Assembly (NCBI GenBank): GCA_012727515.1
Contig: JAAYGZ010000311.1
Span: 1 to 7,853, forward strand
DNA length: 7,853 nt
From: Desulfovibrionales bacterium
GTDB taxonomy: Bacteria > Desulfobacterota > Desulfovibrionia > Desulfovibrionales > Desulfomicrobiaceae
Direction: 5' to 3'
Below, in pieces: positions 6,453-7,853 of the stretch (position 1 is its first letter; each line of letters starts with the position of its first letter). The notes under the pieces are model-generated. The model saw only the letters and a list, made by a program, of their open reading frames with translations. It did not search any database and was not told the origin of the DNA. The position numbers were made by a program, and so were the translations under genes.

Positions 6453-7706
6453 ATGCAAAAACACCCTACGCCGCCAGCGAACCTCCACCTTCTGGCCCGC
6501 ACTCCGATTTTTACTGCCGGAAAAACTATTTGGGGCTATGAAATCCAAACCACAACAGAATTAGATGCGCGGCCTCAGGCTGTACCAGAGCAAGCCAATG
6601 TTGGGGCTGCTATTATTGCCGGGGATTATGTCGGCCTGCGCAGTATCCTGGCCCGCAACAAAAAACTTGTACTGTCCTACACGCTGACGCAACTTACCAG
6701 CCAAATGCCCCATGCCCTGCCTGCGGCCTTATCAGCCATTTTAGTCCCGGCCACGCTACAGGATCAGCCCGGCCTGGTTACCGCCCTTCAAGATCTGGCT
6801 GCCAACGGCCATACCATTGTTCTGGAATGGCAGCCCGGAATCACGGCTCACGCTCCGGCTCTGGAATATGCTTCGCATCTTTATCTTGCGACTCTGCCCC
6901 GCGCGACAGACCCGGACTGGACGCAAACCATGCATGGACGAACCTGTATTGCACGGGCTGTCAACACCAAGACCGAATTTGAAGCAGCGCAAGCCTGTGG
7001 CTGTACGCTTTTCCAGGGCCGCTATTTCAAAACAGCGGAAATAATCCCTGGCAAAACACTTTCCACACACCAGAACTCGCGCCTGCACATTATGCGCAGT
7101 ATTGAGGCCCCGGACCCGGACCTTGATCAACTGGCGCAAACCATCCAGTCTGATGTCAGTCTGAGCTACCGTCTTCTCACCTATCTTAACTCTCCATCCT
7201 TTGGATTTGCGCGCAAAGTCGAATCCATTCGCCAGGCCCTGACCCTGTTGGGCTGGAACAATCTGCGCCGCTGGCTGCGTGCGATCCTGCTGGCAGATAT
7301 TTCGCAGGGCGAACACCAAACCGAACTTATGCTCTTTGCCTTGCGCCGGGCCAAATTCCTGGAACAGGTTATTCAGGCCTATGATTATTGGGGATTTAAT
7401 CCGGATGAATTGTTTTTACTGGGCATGTTTTCTTTGCTTGACGCCATTTTGGGCATCCCCATGACCGAGGTTATCAGCTACTTGCCACTTACTGATGGAC
7501 AGAAAAAAGCCCTGCTTGGCGATGCGACCTGTGAATATGCGCCACTCATGCGTCTCTTGATCGCTTTTGAAGATGATGACCATGCAGTGCGTACCAAGGC
7601 TTTGCTGGATTTAAGTTTGAATCAGCAGCAGGTCGAAAGCATGTATTATGAAGCCAGTGCCTGGGCCGTGGCAGTGCTTGAGCCTGTCCAGACCCCTGCT
7701 GCGTAG
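6453..7706 (+). CDS. EAL-HDOD domain signalling protein with degenerate EAL domain (YuxH-like)
   Basis: The product has 417 residues. Residues about 11-200 are a diverged EAL domain, recognised by its edges: LLARTPIFTAGKTIWGYEIQ at the start and CGCTLFQGRYFKTAEIIPG near the end. Catalytic signatures are lost. ExLxR reads E30-I-Q-T-T, the DDFGxG segment reads IVLEWQPGI (122-130), and the usual lysine strand reads LYLATL (143-148), so c-di-GMP hydrolysis is not expected. Residues about 205-400 are an HDOD domain, with MRSIEAPDPDLDQLAQTIQSDVSLSYRLLTYLNSPSFG (214-251), then VESIRQALTLLGW (256-268) and YYEASAWAVAVL (398-409). This two-domain layout is that of YuxH-type proteins, cytoplasmic and usually of unknown signalling role. 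No signal peptide or membrane segment is visible. The start is the first in-frame ATG, with a weak GGA 7 nt upstream. The gene is divergent from glnN and appears monocistronic. Confidence 0.9.
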   Translation: MQKHPTPPANLHLLARTPIFTAGKTIWGYEIQTTTELDARPQAVPEQANVGAAIIAGDYVGLRSILARNKKLVLSYTLTQLTSQMPHALPAALSAILVPATLQDQPGLVTALQDLAANGHTIVLEWQPGITAHAPALEYASHLYLATLPRATDPDWTQTMHGRTCIARAVNTKTEFEAAQACGCTLFQGRYFKTAEIIPGKTLSTHQNSRLHIMRSIEAPDPDLDQLAQTIQSDVSLSYRLLTYLNSPSFGFARKVESIRQALTLLGWNNLRRWLRAILLADISQGEHQTELMLFALRRAKFLEQVIQAYDYWGFNPDELFLLGMFSLLDAILGIPMTEVISYLPLTDGQKKALLGDATCEYAPLMRLLIAFEDDDHAVRTKALLDLSLNQQQVESMYYEASAWAVAVLEPVQTPAA

Positions 7707-7720
7707 CAACACTGGCCAGA

Positions 7721-7771
7721 GCGGATTCCAGGATGGATGCAGATGTAAATCCGCGTAATCAGCACGTTTTT
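7721..7771 (+). terminator. Possible secondary terminator or inverted repeat after the EAL-HDOD gene
   Basis: GCGGATT (7721-7727) and AATCCGC (7748-7754) form a perfect 7-bp inverted repeat with a 20-nt spacer. A T5 tract follows at 7767-7771, 12 nt past the stem. The spacer length and the distance to the T tract are unfavourable, so this is weaker than the hairpin at 7789-7830. Confidence 0.3.
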
Positions 7772-7788
7772 CTGACATACTCTTCCAG

Positions 7789-7830
7789 CAAATACAGCAG
7801 GGACACAATAATGTGCCCCTGCTGTATTTG
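7789..7830. terminator. Strong, apparently bidirectional terminator hairpin
   Basis: The arms 7789-7806 and 7813-7830 pair over 18 bp with a single A-C mismatch (7803 with 7816) around an AATAAT loop. The A/T base pairs at the foot give AAA on one side and TTT on the other. The T tract is therefore part of the stem and similar on both strands, as in terminators shared by converging genes. It begins 83 nt after the EAL-HDOD stop codon. Confidence 0.75.
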
Positions 7831-7853
7831 TTAGATCCTTCCCAAGGAAGCTC
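7831..7853 (-). CDS. Possible 3' end of a convergent gene (very short fragment)
   Basis: On the minus strand a frame entering from the right edge reads ASLGRI and then TAA at 7833-7831, directly before the bidirectional hairpin. That is the expected position for the end of a converging gene. Only six codons are visible, so this rests on context rather than on any protein similarity. Confidence 0.15.

Noticed and set aside
6756..7319. 187-codon minus-strand frame inside the EAL-HDOD gene
   Set aside because: It is fully antisense to a gene with clear domains, and its translation shows no family features.
7836..7853. tRNA-Gly(CCC)-like anticodon arm (CTTCCCAAG) at the right edge
   Set aside because: Only about 3 bp of anticodon stem would form, and the sequence just upstream is the terminator hairpin rather than acceptor and D arms.
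1..7853. CRISPR array, insertion sequence, integrase or phage genes
   Set aside because: No regularly spaced repeats, transposase motifs or phage proteins were seen; the window looks like ordinary chromosomal backbone.

Overview
The window carries four complete genes and one 5'-truncated gene in chromosomal DNA of roughly even GC content. The proteins look like those of a sulfate-reducing bacterium of the Desulfovibrionales type (Desulfobacterota): a HLGxDLAS-type M23 peptidase, a type III glutamine synthetase and a divergent EAL-HDOD protein. This taxonomic guess rests on recalled family resemblance only, and no marker gene is present.

Layout. Bases 1-434 (+) hold the C-terminal catalytic part of a periplasmic M23 zinc metallopeptidase. 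A spacer follows that contains a copy of a TCTGGATTGCTTC...GCAATGATG-type dispersed palindromic element (528-570). Bases 624-2333 (+) encode adenine deaminase. It converges on uraA (2366-3655, -), a uracil/xanthine permease very like E. coli UraA, with only 32 bp between the two stop codons and a 10-bp stem-loop there. Upstream of uraA on the same strand is glnN (3860-6043, -), a full-length type III glutamine synthetase. It has its own intrinsic terminator (3793-3823), and uraA has a separate promoter. A 409-bp divergent intergenic region (6044-6452) holds the glnN promoter, a perfect tandem 11-bp repeat and terminator-like structures. It separates glnN from an EAL-HDOD protein gene (6453-7706, +), which ends before an 18-bp terminator hairpin (7789-7830).

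How the genes fit together. Adenine deaminase releases ammonia and hypoxanthine from adenine, UraA imports a free base, and glutamine synthetase assimilates ammonia. This makes a plausible nucleobase-salvage and nitrogen neighbourhood, but the genes are separate transcription units, so functional coupling is inference. The M23 peptidase (cell wall) and the EAL-HDOD protein (probably a non-catalytic signalling adaptor) look unrelated to that theme.

I see no convincing novel multi-gene system. The most interesting signals are regulatory. The predicted uraA start region reads GATTTTTT just downstream of the promoter, as in the UTP-sensitive E. coli upp-uraA and codBA promoters. A tandem 11-bp repeat lies across the glnN -35 region. 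The glnN/EAL-HDOD spacer contains a terminator-like structured segment on the minus strand.
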